Positions 36,325 through 46,518 of a stretch of DNA of 64,000 nt are shown here, one piece after another. The stretch lies in the NCBI GenBank assembly GCA_016938655.1, contig JAFGUG010000009.1:1-64000 (forward strand). The letters run 5' to 3'. Numbering within the stretch: the stretch's first letter is position 1; every line of letters begins with the position of its first letter. Position numbers and translations under genes: made by a program. This DNA comes from Thiotrichales bacterium (GTDB lineage Bacteria; Pseudomonadota; Gammaproteobacteria; Thiomicrospirales; Thiomicrospiraceae). The notes below the pieces were generated by a model that made no database searches, had not been told where the DNA came from, and was given only the letters and a program-made list of their open reading frames with translations.

Positions 36325-37665
36325 TTAAGCTTCCTCAAGAGCGGTAACATTCATTCCAACCTGGTTAATCAACTCTAAGAAGATTGGAAAAGAGGTGTTC
36401 ACGTTCGCGCAATCATCGATGATGACTTCTGAAACGGCATTTAAACCAGCAACCGTCATGGCCATTGAAATCCGGTGGTCGTGGTGACTTTGAATGTCAG
36501 CACTCTGCTTAGATTGTGCGCCACCATTAATAATCATGCCATCTTCAGTTGGGGTTGCATCAATGCCTAACGCTTGCAAGGCATCAACCATCACCTGAAT
36601 ACGATCAGACTCCTTAACACGCAACTCTTCCGCTCCAGTTAGTACGGTTTTACCTTCCGCACTGGCAGCGACAACAAATAACACTGGAAACTCGTCAATC
36701 GCTAAAGGAACCAATTCTTCAGGGATAGCAATGCCTTTGAGCGGTGCGTATTTAATATGCACATCTGCAACAGGCTCACCACCCACCTCATGAAAGTTTT
36801 CAAGGGTTATATCCGCACCCATCAACTTCAGAATATCGACTACGCCAGTGCGCGTTGGGTTCATACCAACATGCTCAATAACTAGGTCCGACCCTTCAGA
36901 AACTGCCGCAGCTGCCATAAAAAATGCTGCCGAAGAGATGTCTGATGGCACGTCAATGTGACGTCCCGTAAGCTTGCCACCGCCAGTTAAACACGCTTTT
37001 GTTTTATGATCATCCAGCTTAGTTGAAACAACCTCGTAACCGAAACCATTCAGCATACGCTCAGTATGGTCGCGTGTCGGTGCTGGTTCTAATGCACAAG
37101 TCTTACCCTCAGCAAACAGGCCTGCCAACAATACACAAGACTTCACCTGAGCACTGGCCATTGGCAAGGTATAGTCTATGGCCTTTAAAGCTCGACCACT
37201 TCCCTTAATGTGCATGGGTAACGTTCCGCCTTCCTCAGTTTCAAGTTCAGCCCCCATTAACTTCAAAGGGTCAGTAACACGCTTCATCGGACGAGTAGAT
37301 AAAGAGGCATCGCCCACTAAAGTACAATCAAAATTCTGACCTGCGATAATGCCAGCTAATAAACGTGTCGAGGTACCTGAGTTACCCATATCAAGTGGCT
37401 TATTCGGTTTTTTAAGGCCACGAAGTCCCACACCATGAATGGTGACATTGCCATCTTTTGGACCTTCAATTTGCACGCCCATTTCACGAAAAGCCTGAAG
37501 TGTAGCAAGTGCATCTGCTCCCTCTAAAAACCCTGTTACCGTGGTGGTACCTTCAGCTAAAGCCCCCATCATAATGCTTCGGTGTGAAATAGATTTATCT
37601 CCAGGTACTCGAATACGCCCTTTTATTACGCCACCTGGTTGAACTACAAATTTAACGTTCGCCAT
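36325..37665 (-). CDS. aroA: 3-phosphoshikimate 1-carboxyvinyltransferase (EPSP synthase)
   Basis: Shikimate-pathway step joining PEP to shikimate 3-phosphate. The 446-residue protein has RVPGDKSISHRSIMMGALA, the MGNSGTSTRLLAGI motif, DASLSTRPMKRV and the DDHRISMAM-like DHRISMAMTVAGL end block. In Pseudomonas this domain is fused to the tyrA domain; here tyrA is a separate gene 83 bases upstream. CAGGCCTG copy at 37117 encodes Ala-Gly-Leu. Confidence 0.96.
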   Translation of the reverse strand: MANVKFVVQPGGVIKGRIRVPGDKSISHRSIMMGALAEGTTTVTGFLEGADALATLQAFREMGVQIEGPKDGNVTIHGVGLRGLKKPNKPLDMGNSGTSTRLLAGIIAGQNFDCTLVGDASLSTRPMKRVTDPLKLMGAELETEEGGTLPMHIKGSGRALKAIDYTLPMASAQVKSCVLLAGLFAEGKTCALEPAPTRDHTERMLNGFGYEVVSTKLDDHKTKACLTGGGKLTGRHIDVPSDISSAAFFMAAAAVSEGSDLVIEHVGMNPTRTGVVDILKLMGADITLENFHEVGGEPVADVHIKYAPLKGIAIPEELVPLAIDEFPVLFVVAASAEGKTVLTGAEELRVKESDRIQVMVDALQALGIDATPTEDGMIINGGAQSKQSADIQSHHDHRISMAMTVAGLNAVSEVIIDDCANVNTSFPIFLELINQVGMNVTALEEA

Positions 37666-37748
37666 AACTCTCTTTCCACACCTTTAAAATTTTTAAATTC
37701 TTTTACTAAACCGACTTATTCATCGGCCTATTTGTATTTTTATACTGT

Positions 37749-38621
37749 TCATTTATTAACGATATGCGTATCGCGCGCTAATCTAGCCTCTTCAAAAACC
37801 TTAAACAAGGCTTCTGAGTCCTGATTTTCAACTTTCACAATCAACTCAGAGAGGGCCTGTTGGTAATTTTTTAACCACTTTGCAATGGCTTTTGAGTTGC
37901 TAACCGAAATATCGCGCCACATAACCGCATCACTCGAAGCGATACGCGTAAAATCTCTAAAACCACCAGCCGTATACTGAAAGACGTTACCTAACTCATG
38001 ATGTTCATTCAACATATCCACCAAACTAAACGCTAATAGGTGCGGCAAATGACTGGTCGCCGCCAAGACTTCATCGTGATAATCCGGCTTCATTGAGGTC
38101 ACAATGGCGCCTAAGGCTTTCCATAAATTCTCTACCGTTTGCAAGGCTTCTGAATCAGTCTCTTCGGTTGGCGTCAAAATAACGCGATGCTCAACAAAAA
38201 GATCGGCTGTTGCCGCCGTTACGCCACTCTTCTCTTTGCCGGCAATGGGATGACCCGCAACAAATTGCGCTGGAATATGACCAAACGCCGCATCAACCGC
38301 TTCAATCACGCTCATCTTGGCACTGCCTACGTCGGTAATAATGGCATTGGGCTTTAAAAAAGGCTTCATCTCCTCTAATACCGACTGCATCACACCTAAA
38401 GGCACACCCAATAAAATCAAATCACTGTCCGTCACCGCCTCTTCCATGCTGGTTGAGAAGCTATCGATTACCCCTAACGCCACACCCATTTGAAGATTAT
38501 CTTTATTTTTGCCATACCCCATCATCAATTCGCACAGGCCTGCTTCTTTGATACCTTTCGCAAAAGAACCGCCAATCAAACCGACACCCACAATGGTGAT
38601 CTTGTGTAATTTAGTTTGCAT
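37749..38621 (-). CDS. tyrA: Prephenate dehydrogenase (TyrA/cyclohexadienyl type)
   Basis: Tyrosine synthesis. The 290-residue protein has the NAD(P) motif ITIVGVGLIGGSFAKGI, the catalytic block AGHPIAGKEKSGVTAATADL and LPHLLAFSLVDML. No ACT or chorismate mutase domain is attached. The ATG at 38621 lies seven bases after hisC; a TTG two codons earlier is possible. Because hisC and pheA adjoin, the cluster supplies Phe, Tyr and the shared aromatic precursor pathway. CAGGCCTG at 38535 encodes Ala-Gly-Leu. Confidence 0.94.
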   Translation of the reverse strand: MQTKLHKITIVGVGLIGGSFAKGIKEAGLCELMMGYGKNKDNLQMGVALGVIDSFSTSMEEAVTDSDLILLGVPLGVMQSVLEEMKPFLKPNAIITDVGSAKMSVIEAVDAAFGHIPAQFVAGHPIAGKEKSGVTAATADLFVEHRVILTPTEETDSEALQTVENLWKALGAIVTSMKPDYHDEVLAATSHLPHLLAFSLVDMLNEHHELGNVFQYTAGGFRDFTRIASSDAVMWRDISVSNSKAIAKWLKNYQQALSELIVKVENQDSEALFKVFEEARLARDTHIVNK

Positions 38622-38628
38622 ATTCAAT

Positions 38629-39753
38629 TTAGTTGGCTTCCAGCTCGTTCAAAATAACGCCAAGCGCATCGATAAAATGCTGATTTTCGCCTTCACTACC
38701 AATAGAAACCCTCAACGTTTCAGGCATACCGTAACCCCCTAACGGGCGAATAATAACCCCACTTTGCAAGAGCTTTTGGTTAATGACAGAGGCTTTTTCA
38801 CCAAAATGAACGGCAATAAAATTTCCAGAAGATGGAATGTATTCCAACTTAAATCGATTTAAAGCATCAAGAATCTGATTCATCCCCGATTTGTTTAAGG
38901 CAACGGATTTTTGCACAAAGTCTTGATCTTGAATGGCAGCAGCTGCCCCCACTTGCGCGTAATGATTAACATTAAAAGGCTCTCTCACTTGGTTGATATA
39001 CTGAATAATTTCAGCGCACCCAACCATGTAGCCGACACGTAAAGCCGCTAAACCATATGCTTTTGAAAACGTGCGTGAAACTAATAAATTTGGGTAGCTA
39101 CTTAGGTAGTCAGACCCTTTGGGATAGTCCGCATAATCGCAATACTCTAGATAAGCCTCATCTAAAACAACCACAACCTTCTTAGGTACTTGCGAGATAA
39201 AGGTTTCCCACTCATCCTTACCAAATACCGTTCCAGTTGGATTATTTGGGTTAGCAATAAATACGACTTTTGTGCGCTCAGTAATGGCTTCTAACATCGC
39301 CGTTAAATCATGACCGTATAACTTTGCGGGCACTTCAACTCCGGTTGCGCCCACGATTTGAGCACACAACGGATAAACGGCAAACCCATATTGTGAATAG
39401 ACAATTTCATCACCTGGACCGGCAAATACCCTAGCAACTAACTCCAGCATCTCATTCGAACCATTACCAACGGTGATTTGCGACATTGGCAAATTCAAAA
39501 ACTTTGAGAGCGCATCTTTTAAAATATAAGCGCCACCATCTGGATAACGGGCAATTTCAGATAATTCTGTTGTAATAGCCGCGATAACCGATGGGCTAGC
39601 ACCCAATGGATTTTCGTTAGAAGCCAACTTAGAAATTCGAGTTAAACCCAATTCACGTTGTAAGTCGCTGACCGGCTTACCTGGAACATAGGGGTGAATA
39701 CCGAGTATTTGCGGTTGAATTTGGTCACAAAACTGAGCGAGGTTAATGGTCAT
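38629..39753 (-). CDS. hisC: Histidinol-phosphate/aromatic aminotransferase HisC2
   Basis: A 374-residue class I/II PLP aminotransferase: KLASNENPLGASP, NGSNEMLEL, NPNNPTGT, DEAYLEY and the PLP lysine in SRTFSKAYGLAALRVGY. In the pheA-hisC2-tyrA arrangement shared with Pseudomonas, it may act on aromatic keto acids (phenylpyruvate or prephenate) as well as histidinol phosphate. It follows pheA by 22 bases. Confidence 0.93.
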   Translation of the reverse strand: MTINLAQFCDQIQPQILGIHPYVPGKPVSDLQRELGLTRISKLASNENPLGASPSVIAAITTELSEIARYPDGGAYILKDALSKFLNLPMSQITVGNGSNEMLELVARVFAGPGDEIVYSQYGFAVYPLCAQIVGATGVEVPAKLYGHDLTAMLEAITERTKVVFIANPNNPTGTVFGKDEWETFISQVPKKVVVVLDEAYLEYCDYADYPKGSDYLSSYPNLLVSRTFSKAYGLAALRVGYMVGCAEIIQYINQVREPFNVNHYAQVGAAAAIQDQDFVQKSVALNKSGMNQILDALNRFKLEYIPSSGNFIAVHFGEKASVINQKLLQSGVIIRPLGGYGMPETLRVSIGSEGENQHFIDALGVILNELEAN

Positions 39754-39775
39754 AAAGTCTACTTAAAAATTAATG

Positions 39776-40882
39776 TTAAGCGTCAAGAGGCGAGACGGGA
39801 AACGAACCCAGTAATTTATAAAAAGCGGCTCGCTCCTTAACCTCTTTTAAGGCTTCAGCAACATTCGGTTCTGAACGATGCCCTAGAATATCGATAAAAA
39901 ACAAGTAATCCCATTTTTTATCCGTTGCGGGACGAGAAATAATCCGTGTCATACTAATATCGCGTTTGGAAAAACAGGATAACAATTCGATTAAAGCGCC
40001 GGCTTTATTGGGTATTGAAACAATCATGGCGGTTTTATCTTCACCACTGGGTTGGGTTGCCTCTTTACCAATTATCCAAAATTTGGTGGTATTATCGCGC
40101 TGATCTTCAATATGCGTTTCTAGCACACTCAATCCATATAAAATGGCGGCTTGCTCAGAGGCAATGGCGGCTAAAGAAGCGTCTTCCTGAGCCATTTTAG
40201 CGGCCAATGCATTAGAGTCGACCGCTTCTAATTCAGCCCACGGCATATTGTTTTTCAGCCAGTGCTCACACTGTCCCAAGGCCTGTCCATGCGCGACCAC
40301 TTTGCGAATCAACTCTAAATCTTTGTCTTTTGACAGCAAACAGTGATGAATGGCCATATCGACTTCACCAGAAACGGTTAGATTGGATTGAATCAACTCA
40401 TACTCAGTCGATTTAACCACGCCTTCTGATGAGTTTTCAACAGGCACAATGCCATAATTTGCATCCCCTTTTTCAACCGTTGAAAACACCTCTTCAATCG
40501 TAGAAACGGCAACCGGATGCGCCGATGAACCAAATTGTTTAATCACACTCGCGTGCGAATAACTGCCCTCTGGCCCTAAATAAGCTACTGAAATAGGCTG
40601 CTCTAACGCTAAACAAGCTGACATAATTTCTCTAAACAAACGCGCCATTTCGTTATCATCTAACAAGCTGGTATTGCGTTCTTTCACCAAACGCAAAACC
40701 TGTGCTTCACGCTCTGGGCGGTAAAAAACAGTCTCTACCTTGCCACCTTGCGTTTTAATATCGGCTACTTTTTGGGCACATTGGGCACGCTTACCTATCA
40801 ACTCTTGGATTTGCGCATCTATCGCATCTATCTGAACACGAATTTCTGTTAACTGAGCTTGTTCTGTCTGTTTATCTGTCAT
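39776..40882 (-). CDS. pheA: Bifunctional chorismate mutase/prephenate dehydratase (P-protein)
   Basis: Phenylalanine synthesis. The 368-residue protein has an AroQ chorismate mutase domain (about 1-90; RVQIDAIDAQIQELIGKRAQ), a prephenate dehydratase domain (about 95-275; VAYLGPEGSYSHASVIKQFG, NYGIVPVENSSEGVV) and a C-terminal ACT domain (about 285-365; KAGALIELLSCFSKRDISMT followed by RIISRP) for feedback by Phe. The ATG at 40882 is chosen over an in-frame TTG. It is 35 bases after serC. Confidence 0.95.
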   Translation of the reverse strand: MTDKQTEQAQLTEIRVQIDAIDAQIQELIGKRAQCAQKVADIKTQGGKVETVFYRPEREAQVLRLVKERNTSLLDDNEMARLFREIMSACLALEQPISVAYLGPEGSYSHASVIKQFGSSAHPVAVSTIEEVFSTVEKGDANYGIVPVENSSEGVVKSTEYELIQSNLTVSGEVDMAIHHCLLSKDKDLELIRKVVAHGQALGQCEHWLKNNMPWAELEAVDSNALAAKMAQEDASLAAIASEQAAILYGLSVLETHIEDQRDNTTKFWIIGKEATQPSGEDKTAMIVSIPNKAGALIELLSCFSKRDISMTRIISRPATDKKWDYLFFIDILGHRSEPNVAEALKEVKERAAFYKLLGSFPVSPLDA

Positions 40883-40917
40883 CAAGAAAACCAACTATCA
40901 TAAAAGTGAGTTAAAGC

Positions 40918-42012
40918 TTAAGCGTATTTTTTAGCAAACACATCCATAAACTGAATCAGTGCGTATACGCCATCTTCTGGCATAGCGTTGTAAATACTGG
41001 CACGCATTCCACCAAAGGCTTTATGCCCTTTCAAACTAAGCAGGCCTGCTGACTTTGATTCGTCTAAAAAAGTCTTCTCTAACGCACTGTTTGCTAAATT
41101 AAAAGTGACATTCATCCACGAACGATTATGCTTTGAAATGCTATTAGAGTAGAAATCAGAAGCGTCAATATAAGCGTACAACTTGTGCGCTTTTAATTCG
41201 TTCATTTTAGCGATTTCAGCGACACCACCAATCTTCTTAATCCACTGAAAAACCAATCCGGCCAAATACCAAGCGTAGGTCGCCGGTGTATTAAACATGG
41301 ATTCGTTATTGGCATACACATCCCAATTCATCAGTGTAGGCGTGTCTTGTCGAGCATGACCTAATAGATCTTCACGAACAATCACAATCGCCAGGCCTGC
41401 TGGACCGATATTTTTTTGCGCACCGGCATAAATCATGGCGTATTTGCTAACATCAATTTCACGACACATAATATTTGAGGACATATCGGCAATGACGGGT
41501 TTACCTTGAGCAAAGACAATATCTAAATCATCGTCTTTAAGCTCTAGACCGGTAATGGTTTCATTCACGCAAACATGTATGTATTTAGCATCTGGACTAA
41601 ACGTCCAAGTTGAATGATTGGGAATTTCAGTCGGATTATCAGAACCGCCCTCTGCAACCACGTTAACGTTGGCATATCGTGAGGCTTCTTTAATCGCTTT
41701 ATGCGACCAAACACCGGTATCTAAATAATCAACTGTATCGCCTTGCTCAGCCAAATTCATTGGAATAGCCGCAAACTGTAACGAAGCGCCACCATGGGTA
41801 AAGATCACTTTGTAGTTATCTGGAATCGCCATGATTTCACGCAAATCGGCTTCCATTTTGTGCGCGACTCCCATGTATTCCGGGCTTCGGTGTGACATCT
41901 CCATGACCGACATACCTGAATTATTCCAGTTAAGGAATTCATGCGCTGCTTGACGCATGACATCTTCAGGTAACATGGCTGGACCTGCACTAAAATTGAA
42001 TGTTCTTGACAT
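40918..42012 (-). CDS. serC: Phosphoserine aminotransferase
   Basis: PLP enzyme of serine (and pyridoxine) synthesis. The 364-residue protein starts SRTFNFSAGPAMLPEDVMRQ, with HGGASLQF, DMSSNIMCRE and the PLP lysine in YAGAQKNIGPAGL. AAAGGAA lies eight bases before the ATG at 42012. Two dispersed palindromes fall in it: a full AGCAGGCCTGCT at 41039-41050 (Ser-Ala-Gly-Leu) and CAGGCCTG at 41392 (Ala-Gly-Leu). Confidence 0.96.
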   Translation of the reverse strand: MSRTFNFSAGPAMLPEDVMRQAAHEFLNWNNSGMSVMEMSHRSPEYMGVAHKMEADLREIMAIPDNYKVIFTHGGASLQFAAIPMNLAEQGDTVDYLDTGVWSHKAIKEASRYANVNVVAEGGSDNPTEIPNHSTWTFSPDAKYIHVCVNETITGLELKDDDLDIVFAQGKPVIADMSSNIMCREIDVSKYAMIYAGAQKNIGPAGLAIVIVREDLLGHARQDTPTLMNWDVYANNESMFNTPATYAWYLAGLVFQWIKKIGGVAEIAKMNELKAHKLYAYIDASDFYSNSISKHNRSWMNVTFNLANSALEKTFLDESKSAGLLSLKGHKAFGGMRASIYNAMPEDGVYALIQFMDVFAKKYA

Positions 42013-42067
42013 GTTTTTTCCTTTCAATCCTATCGCACAGCAATAAGAAAATGCTCTATTCCAAATA

Positions 42068-42110
42068 CAAAAACAGGGCGACGCCTAATGTTAGGCCCGC
42101 CCTATCTTTT
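42068..42110 (-). terminator. Terminator between gyrA and serC
   Basis: AGGGCG pairs with CGCCCT, enclosing GCCTAA-TG-TTAGGC; on the minus strand GTTTTTG follows. It probably ends gyrA transcripts before the serC operon. Confidence 0.75.
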
Positions 42111-42128
42111 TTTAAAAACAACGTTGTT

Positions 42129-44795
42129 TTATGACTCTTCGGTTTGACCCGACGTTGTGTCAGACTCAGTTTTAGAATCCGCGTCAGTCGATGTTTCAAC
42201 AGACGAATCGATTGATAGTTCGGCAACGACTTCACCCTCTAATACAGACTCGTCGAGCACTTCATCTTCAACGTCGATATCAACGACCGCTAAACCAACA
42301 ACCATCTCACCTTTACCCACATTAATCAGCTTAACACCTTGCGTGTTTCGGCCAACGACTGAAACCTCAGAAACTCGTGTGCGAACCAACGTTGCTTTGT
42401 TAGTGATTAATACCATCTCTTGATCTGGCGTTACCGCAACCGATGAAACAACTTGGCCATTTCGATCAGAGGTTTTAATGGAGATAACACCCTGACCACC
42501 ACGATTAATCGTAGAGTAGTCATCAACTGGCGTACATTTACCAAAACCGTGCTGTGTCGCAGTTAAGATAAGTGAGTTAGGAATCGCAACTTGCATACTA
42601 ATAACATGTGCCCCTTCCGCTAACTTCATACCACGCACACCACGAGCCGTTCGACCCATCACACGCACATCCGACTCTTTAAAACGAATGGCCTTACCGA
42701 CATTACTGAACAACATAATATCTTGGTTACCATCGGTCAGTGCCGTTCCGACTAATTCGTCGTCATCTAAAAGGTCAACCGCAATAATGCCGTTAGCACG
42801 AGGTCTTGAGAAATCGCTCAATGACACACGCTTAACAACAGAATTACGGGTTGCCATAAAGACTGAACGTTCATCGTCAAACTCATTAACCGGTAGCACT
42901 GAAGTAATGTGTTCACCCTCTTCTAAAGGCAGAACGTTTACAATAGGTTTTCCACGGCTTCCGCGACTGGCCAATGGCAACTGCCATGTTTTCTGCCAGT
43001 ACAATTTACCGCGGTTTGAGAAGCAAAGAAGCATATCGTGCGTACTGGCCACAAAAATTTGCCCAACTTCATCTTCTTCTTTCATAGCCGTTGCCGACTT
43101 ACCACGACCACCGCGTTTTTGAGCACGATAATCACTTAAAGGTTGCGTTTTGATATACCCATCTTCCGACAAGGTCACAATTCGATCCTCAACCGCAATA
43201 AGGTCTTCGGCATCTAAGTTTTGGTAGCTGTGATCAATCATGGTACGACGCGCATCACCAAATGATTCCAGTACTTCAACTAGCTCCTCTTTAACCACTT
43301 CTGTTAAACGATCAGGGTTACGAAGAATCTCTAGGAATTCGGTAATTTTCTCAATTAAAGATTTGTACTCTTCAATGATTTTGTCTTGCTCTAGACCGGT
43401 CAAACGGTGCAGACGCATCTCAAGGATGGCTTGCGCTTGGGTGGGGGAAAGCTTATAAATATCGCCATCCGAACCAAACCCTGCAGGTAAGTCTTCTGGA
43501 CGGATGTCTTTCATCTCAACACGCTCTAAGTAATCTAGAACCGAGCCGACATTCCAAGATTTCTCCAACATACGCTCTTTGGCAACCGATGGACTTGGCG
43601 AAGCTTTGATCAGCTCAATCATCTCATCGATATTGTGTAGCGCAATGGTTAAGCCCTCTAAGATGTGCGCTTTTTCGCGAGCCTTACGGAGTTCGTAAAT
43701 GGTGCGACGCGTGACCACTTCACGACGGTGCTTAATAAACGCTTCGACCACTTCACGCAAATTAAGAAGTTTTGGCTGACCATCAATCAGCGCCACCATA
43801 TTAATACCAAATACGGTCTGCATTGAGGTTTGCTTATAAAGATTATTTACAATGACTTCTGGTACTTCACCACGACGTAATTCAATAACGATTCGCATAC
43901 CATCTTTATCGGACTCATCACGAAGACCGGTGATGCCTTCGATTTTCTTCTCTTTAACCAACTCGGCAATACGCTCAATCAAGCGCGCTTTGTTCACTTG
44001 ATAAGGCAGCTCTTCAACGATGATTTGCGACTTACCTTTGGCATCGGTTTCTACGCTGGTTTTTGAACGAATCTGTACGCGTCCCCGACCGGTTTCATAG
44101 GCTTCACGAATACCCGCAGTTCCGTTGATAATGCCGTGCGTTGGGAAATCTGGACCAGGCAAATGTTCCATGAGTCCGGCAACGTCAATTTTTGGATTTT
44201 CAATAAACGCCAAGCACGCATTGATGGTTTCGTTTAAATTGTGTGGCGGAATATTAGTGGCCATACCAACTGCAATACCGGAAGAACCGTTTACGAGTAG
44301 GTTGGGAATGCGCGTTGGCATAACGACCGGTTCAGATTCGGAACCATCATAGTTTTCTGCAAAGTTAACGGTCTCTTTATCTAAGTCCGCTAGTAGATGA
44401 TGAGCGATTTTTGACATACGAATTTCGGTGTAACGCATCGCCGCTGGTGAGTCGCCATCCACCGAACCGAAGTTACCTTGACCGTCTACCAACATATATC
44501 GCAATGAGAATGGCTGCGCCATGCGAACGATTGTGTCATATACTGCTGTGTCACCGTGCGGGTGATACTTACCGATTACATCACCGACAATACGGGCAGA
44601 TTTTTTGTAAGGTTTGTTATAGTCATTACTCAACACACTCATGGCGTAAAGTACGCGACGGTGAACCGGTTTTAAACCATCTCTTACATCGGGAAGTGCG
44701 CGTCCTACAATTACGCTCATGGCATAACTTAGGTACGACTGTTCCATCTCATCTTCTAACGAAATGGGAATAATTTCACGTGCAAATTCAGACAT
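42129..44795 (-). CDS. gyrA: DNA gyrase subunit A
   Basis: Introduces negative supercoils with GyrB. The 888-residue protein has the winged-helix/tower breakage-reunion domain with the active Tyr122 (AAMRYTE), and a C-terminal beta-pinwheel including the GyrA box QKRGGRG. The resistance-determining region reads [11 protein letters not shown]: Thr83 and Asp87 in E. coli numbering, where E. coli has Ser83. A very acidic, Ser/Thr-rich tail of about 50 residues ends the protein. The ATG at 44795 is chosen over a TTG just upstream. Confidence 0.97.
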   Translation of the reverse strand: MSEFAREIIPISLEDEMEQSYLSYAMSVIVGRALPDVRDGLKPVHRRVLYAMSVLSNDYNKPYKKSARIVGDVIGKYHPHGDTAVYDTIVRMAQPFSLRYMLVDGQGNFGSVDGDSPAAMRYTEIRMSKIAHHLLADLDKETVNFAENYDGSESEPVVMPTRIPNLLVNGSSGIAVGMATNIPPHNLNETINACLAFIENPKIDVAGLMEHLPGPDFPTHGIINGTAGIREAYETGRGRVQIRSKTSVETDAKGKSQIIVEELPYQVNKARLIERIAELVKEKKIEGITGLRDESDKDGMRIVIELRRGEVPEVIVNNLYKQTSMQTVFGINMVALIDGQPKLLNLREVVEAFIKHRREVVTRRTIYELRKAREKAHILEGLTIALHNIDEMIELIKASPSPSVAKERMLEKSWNVGSVLDYLERVEMKDIRPEDLPAGFGSDGDIYKLSPTQAQAILEMRLHRLTGLEQDKIIEEYKSLIEKITEFLEILRNPDRLTEVVKEELVEVLESFGDARRTMIDHSYQNLDAEDLIAVEDRIVTLSEDGYIKTQPLSDYRAQKRGGRGKSATAMKEEDEVGQIFVASTHDMLLCFSNRGKLYWQKTWQLPLASRGSRGKPIVNVLPLEEGEHITSVLPVNEFDDERSVFMATRNSVVKRVSLSDFSRPRANGIIAVDLLDDDELVGTALTDGNQDIMLFSNVGKAIRFKESDVRVMGRTARGVRGMKLAEGAHVISMQVAIPNSLILTATQHGFGKCTPVDDYSTINRGGQGVISIKTSDRNGQVVSSVAVTPDQEMVLITNKATLVRTRVSEVSVVGRNTQGVKLINVGKGEMVVGLAVVDIDVEDEVLDESVLEGEVVAELSIDSSVETSTDADSKTESDTTSGQTEES

Positions 44796-45092
44796 CAATC
44801 ATCCAATCTATTTTCAAAACAATTTAAAGCCGACATTATAACTAAACAATCCTTTTAAAGCGACATTTTATACGTGTTTCTAACCTATTAAACCCTTATC
44901 AATAGCCTCATTCAGAGCTTTTATAATGCAATCCAATCTGTCAAGTTACAAAAGCCTTTAAAAGGATTTATTTTCCAGCTTAGCCTGTTTCAAAACGGTT
45001 ATAATTTTGAACTTATTTCAAATTATAAAAACAAGCAGGCCTGCTAAGATTACGATTTTAACAACCCCTGTAATGACTAAAAATGAGACTGC
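44796..45092. other. Divergent intergenic region gyrA-ubiG
   Basis: About 297 bases separating divergent starts. It contains one full dispersed palindrome at 45034-45045 and a TTGACA on the minus strand near 44940, but no -10 at proper spacing was found. No gene is seen. Confidence 0.5.
45034..45045. repeat. Dispersed palindrome copy AGCAGGCCTGCT upstream of ubiG
   Basis: A perfect 12-bp copy, the only intergenic one lying between divergent starts rather than at gene ends; it is 47 bases before the ubiG ATG. Confidence 0.85.
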
Positions 45093-45812
45093 ATGAACGA
45101 ACCAACATTGAATAGTGGCAATGCCGATCAATCAGAGTTAGATAATTTCAACCGTCTATCGAATACTTGGTGGGACATTGAGGGGGAATTTGGCGCTTTG
45201 CACAAAATAAACCCGTTTAGACTCGAGTTTATTGAGCGACATCAAACCATTGCCGACCAGTCGATTGTCGATATCGGTTGCGGTGGTGGGATTCTGTCTG
45301 AATCATTAGCGATTGCCGGTGCGGACGTGACCGGCATTGATTTGGCCAAAGAGGTGTTAACCGTTGCCAAACTGCACGGTTTAGACTCTGGTGTAAAGGT
45401 GAATTACCAACTGATTTCAGCGGAAGGATACGCGCAAGCCAATCCAGAGAAACACGATATCGTCACCTGTATGGAGATGTTAGAGCACGTTCCAGATCCG
45501 GCGGCAATTATTCAGGCGGCGGCTGATTGCGTTAAACCGGGTGGCTGGGTCTTTTTCTCAACCCTAAACCGTAATTACAAAGCCTATTTATTGGCTATTT
45601 TTGCCGCAGAGCAAGTGATGAATTTGGTTCCAAAAGGCACCCATACCTATGACAAATTTTTAACCCCTGCCGAGATGGATTCCATGGCTCGTAAGGCCGA
45701 TCTCTATCTGCGTGACAGTGCAGGCATCGAGTTTAATCCGATATTGAACCGTTATGGTTTAAGCGATAAAGTGGATATTAACTACCTGCTTGCTTACCAA
45801 AAGGCGCGTTAA
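45093..45812 (+). CDS. ubiG: Ubiquinone biosynthesis O-methyltransferase
   Basis: SAM-dependent enzyme for both O-methylations of ubiquinone. The 239-residue protein has the UbiG opening ELDNFNRLSNTWWDIEGEFG, the SAM loop VDIGCGGGILSE, CMEMLEHVPDP and TLNRNYKAYL. It heads a rightward unit with the HAD phosphatase and yciK, the ubiG-mupP-yciK order of Pseudomonas. Confidence 0.96.
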   Translation: MNEPTLNSGNADQSELDNFNRLSNTWWDIEGEFGALHKINPFRLEFIERHQTIADQSIVDIGCGGGILSESLAIAGADVTGIDLAKEVLTVAKLHGLDSGVKVNYQLISAEGYAQANPEKHDIVTCMEMLEHVPDPAAIIQAAADCVKPGGWVFFSTLNRNYKAYLLAIFAAEQVMNLVPKGTHTYDKFLTPAEMDSMARKADLYLRDSAGIEFNPILNRYGLSDKVDINYLLAYQKAR

Positions 45813-45816
45813 CAGT

Positions 45817-46482
45817 ATGACGATAAAGTGCGTTTTATTTGATCTTGATGGCACCCTGCTGGATACCTCTCTTGACTTTAGTTTTGCGTTAAATCGCACC
45901 CTTAAAGACTTTAATCAACCCACCTTACGCTACCAAGACATCCGCAAAGTCGTGTCGCAAGGTGGATTAGCCATGACTCAGCTGGGGTTTCCAGACTTAA
46001 GCGGTGAGGCTTTAGAAGCTAAACGACAGTATTTTTTAAACATCTACTTTGAAAACATCGCCAATCACACCCAAATATTTCCAGGGTTAGAAAGCGGCCT
46101 GCAAACACTTGCAGATAAAAACATTCCTTGGGGTATTGTGACCAATAAGCCCGCAGCACTTACCACTAAATTACTCGAGTTTATTGAGTTTCCAAGCACC
46201 CCTCTGAGCGTGATTAGTGGCGATACGCTTGCGGTTCGTAAACCCAATCCAGAACCCATGTTTTTGGCTGCAAAAGAGTGTGGCGTAGCCCCTTCTGAAT
46301 GCTTGTATTTGGGTGATCACCCGCGTGACATAGAAGCCGGTATTAATGCGGGTATGAAAACCGGGGCCGCCCTATTTGGTTACCTGCCCGAACACGCCAG
46401 TAACGATGCTTGGCCAGCCAACTACTTTTTTGATACGCCGATAGAGATCAGCCACTTTATCGAAAATTTACAGTCCAATTAA
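45817..46482 (+). CDS. HAD phosphatase, MupP (MurNAc-6-phosphate) or phosphoglycolate phosphatase
   Basis: A 221-residue HAD hydrolase with DLDGTLLDTSLDF (nucleophile Asp9, acid Asp11), a C1 helical cap, the TNKPAAL motif, lysine in VRKPNPEP and GDHPRDIEAG. General annotation would be Gph, but the location between ubiG and yciK equals that of Pseudomonas mupP, which removes phosphate from N-acetylmuramate 6-phosphate in peptidoglycan recycling. The protein sequence alone does not decide. It starts four bases after ubiG. Confidence 0.8.
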   Translation: MTIKCVLFDLDGTLLDTSLDFSFALNRTLKDFNQPTLRYQDIRKVVSQGGLAMTQLGFPDLSGEALEAKRQYFLNIYFENIANHTQIFPGLESGLQTLADKNIPWGIVTNKPAALTTKLLEFIEFPSTPLSVISGDTLAVRKPNPEPMFLAAKECGVAPSECLYLGDHPRDIEAGINAGMKTGAALFGYLPEHASNDAWPANYFFDTPIEISHFIENLQSN

Positions 46483-46518
46483 AAAATCAGCAACCGATTA
46501 AACGAAGAGAATAAAACA

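Noticed and set aside
42157-42423. A Ser/Thr-rich frame opposite the gyrA end
   Set aside because: It is the antisense reading of the acidic GyrA tail; the composition bias explains the open frame.
44900-44960. A sigma-70 promoter for gyrA using the minus-strand TTGACA
   Set aside because: The nearest TATAAA is only 13 bases from it, too close, and no proper -10 occurs at 16-18 bases.
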